64,000 nt of DNA, from positions 62,001 through 126,000 of the forward strand of contig NZ_LQXM01000002.1 of NCBI RefSeq assembly GCF_001648555.1, written 5' to 3'. The notes beneath the pieces are model-generated. The model was given only the letters and a program-made list of their open reading frames with translations. It did not search any database and was not told where the DNA came from. Positions 63,508 to 64,000 of the stretch are shown one piece after another (within the stretch, counting starts at the first letter, position 1; every line of letters begins with the position of its first letter). The translations under genes and the position numbers were made by a program. This DNA comes from Rossellomorea aquimaris TF-12 (lineage in GTDB: Bacteria > Bacillota > Bacilli > Bacillales > Bacillaceae_B).

Positions 63508-64000
63508 ATGTTGAAAAAATCCCAAAAGATTACGGTAATTGGAGCAGGTAGTTGGGGGACAGCACTTTCAATGGTCCTTGCAGATAATGGGCTTGAGGTA
63601 AGGTTATGGGGTCATAAAGAAGATCAAATCAATGAAATTAACCAACACCATACAAATCAAAAGTATTTAAAAGAAGTGGAACTCCCAGAGTCTATTATTG
63701 GGTATTCTAACCTTCAACAATCTATTGAGGAAATCGATACCATTATTCTAGCTGTTCCAACGAAAGCAATTCGACCAGTATTACGTCAAATACAAGAAGT
63801 TCAAAGTACTCCTTTAACCATTGTTCATGTTAGTAAAGGAATTGAACCGGATTCTCTATTAAGAATATCTGAAATGATTGAAGATGAGATGGAGTCAAAA
63901 AACTTACATGCAGTTGTTGTGCTTTCAGGACCAAGTCATGCGGAGGAAGTGAGCTTGAGACACCCAACTACTGTAACGGTATCCTCGAAGGATATGAAGG
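63508..64000 (+). CDS. gpsA: Glycerol-3-phosphate dehydrogenase [NAD(P)+], 5' part
   Basis: The first 164 residues of GpsA; the gene continues past the window. VIGAGSWGTALSMVLADNG near residue 10 is the NAD(P) loop, LWGHKEDQINEIN the second-strand end, ILAVPTKAIRPVL and VSKGIEPDSLLRISE are family motifs, and LSGPSHAEEV binds substrate. It makes sn-glycerol 3-phosphate for phospholipids. ATG 63508 follows AGGTAGGTG, 15 bases after der, as in B. subtilis. Confidence 0.96.
   Translation, partial: MLKKSQKITVIGAGSWGTALSMVLADNGLEVRLWGHKEDQINEINQHHTNQKYLKEVELPESIIGYSNLQQSIEEIDTIILAVPTKAIRPVLRQIQEVQSTPLTIVHVSKGIEPDSLLRISEMIEDEMESKNLHAVVVLSGPSHAEEVSLRHPTTVTVSSKDMK

Overview
The window is ordinary AT-rich chromosome of an endospore-forming member of the Bacillaceae. 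It carries the sporulation genes spoIIM, dacF-spoIIA-sigF, spoVA, dacB-spmAB, cotJ, sleB-ypeB and mciZ, and its gene order follows the Bacillus subtilis stretch from yqkK/fur to der/gpsA. Start codons are often GTG or TTG behind strong GGAGG sites. I saw no rRNA, tRNA, CRISPR array, phage or intact insertion sequence. The ends are open: a 3' scoB fragment at the left and a 5' gpsA fragment at the right.

Layout. 1-5.8 kb: scoB end, an intergenic repeat, yqkK-like and GrpB genes, yqkF, a small mciZ missed by length cut-offs, nudF, a GNAT gene, spoIIM and fur. 5.9-10.8 kb: yqzK-xerD, then the nucleoside-catabolism genes deoB-pupG-pdp. 11-18.5 kb: dacF, spoIIAA-AB-sigF, a reduced spoVA cluster (AA, AB, AEa, AF only) and lysA. 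18.6-25.5 kb: a 30-residue membrane peptide, an orphan ribT, ypuF, scpAB, ypuI, dacB-spmAB and rluB. 25.6-33.8 kb: resABC, resDE, sigX-rsiX. 34-42.9 kb: an M23/LysM peptidase, FMN riboswitch-ribU, fer, ypbB-recQ-ypbD-ypbE, a PAP2 phosphatase with a GT4 glycosyltransferase, and ypbF. 43-47.8 kb: cotJABC, a CBS-domain protein, a small membrane protein, ypbG, a CarH-like B12-binding MerR regulator and mecB. 48-52.7 kb: gudB, ypdA, asparaginase and prsW. 52.8-64 kb: sleB-ypeB, the PilZ protein ypfA, ypfB, cmk, an acyltransferase, the S1-like ypfD, fni, ypzI, yphA, the YIEGIA pair, der and gpsA.

Four genes (yqkK-like, GrpB, fur, asparaginase) are each broken by what looks like one missing base in a homopolymer. 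Three of these are A6 runs where A7 restores the family sequence. Because fur is included, sequencing or assembly indels are the simplest explanation.

The most interesting points are: a cobalamin photoreceptor-type regulator with its apparent ligand residues intact; a spoVA operon without its three core channel genes; two MITE-like elements whose ends point an extended -10 promoter at dacB and ypdA; a terminator whose 3' arm is also the ribosome binding site of the next gene; an inverted-repeat operator at a PAP2/GT4 lipid operon; and small genes (mciZ, ypzI, a 30-residue membrane peptide) that routine calling may miss.
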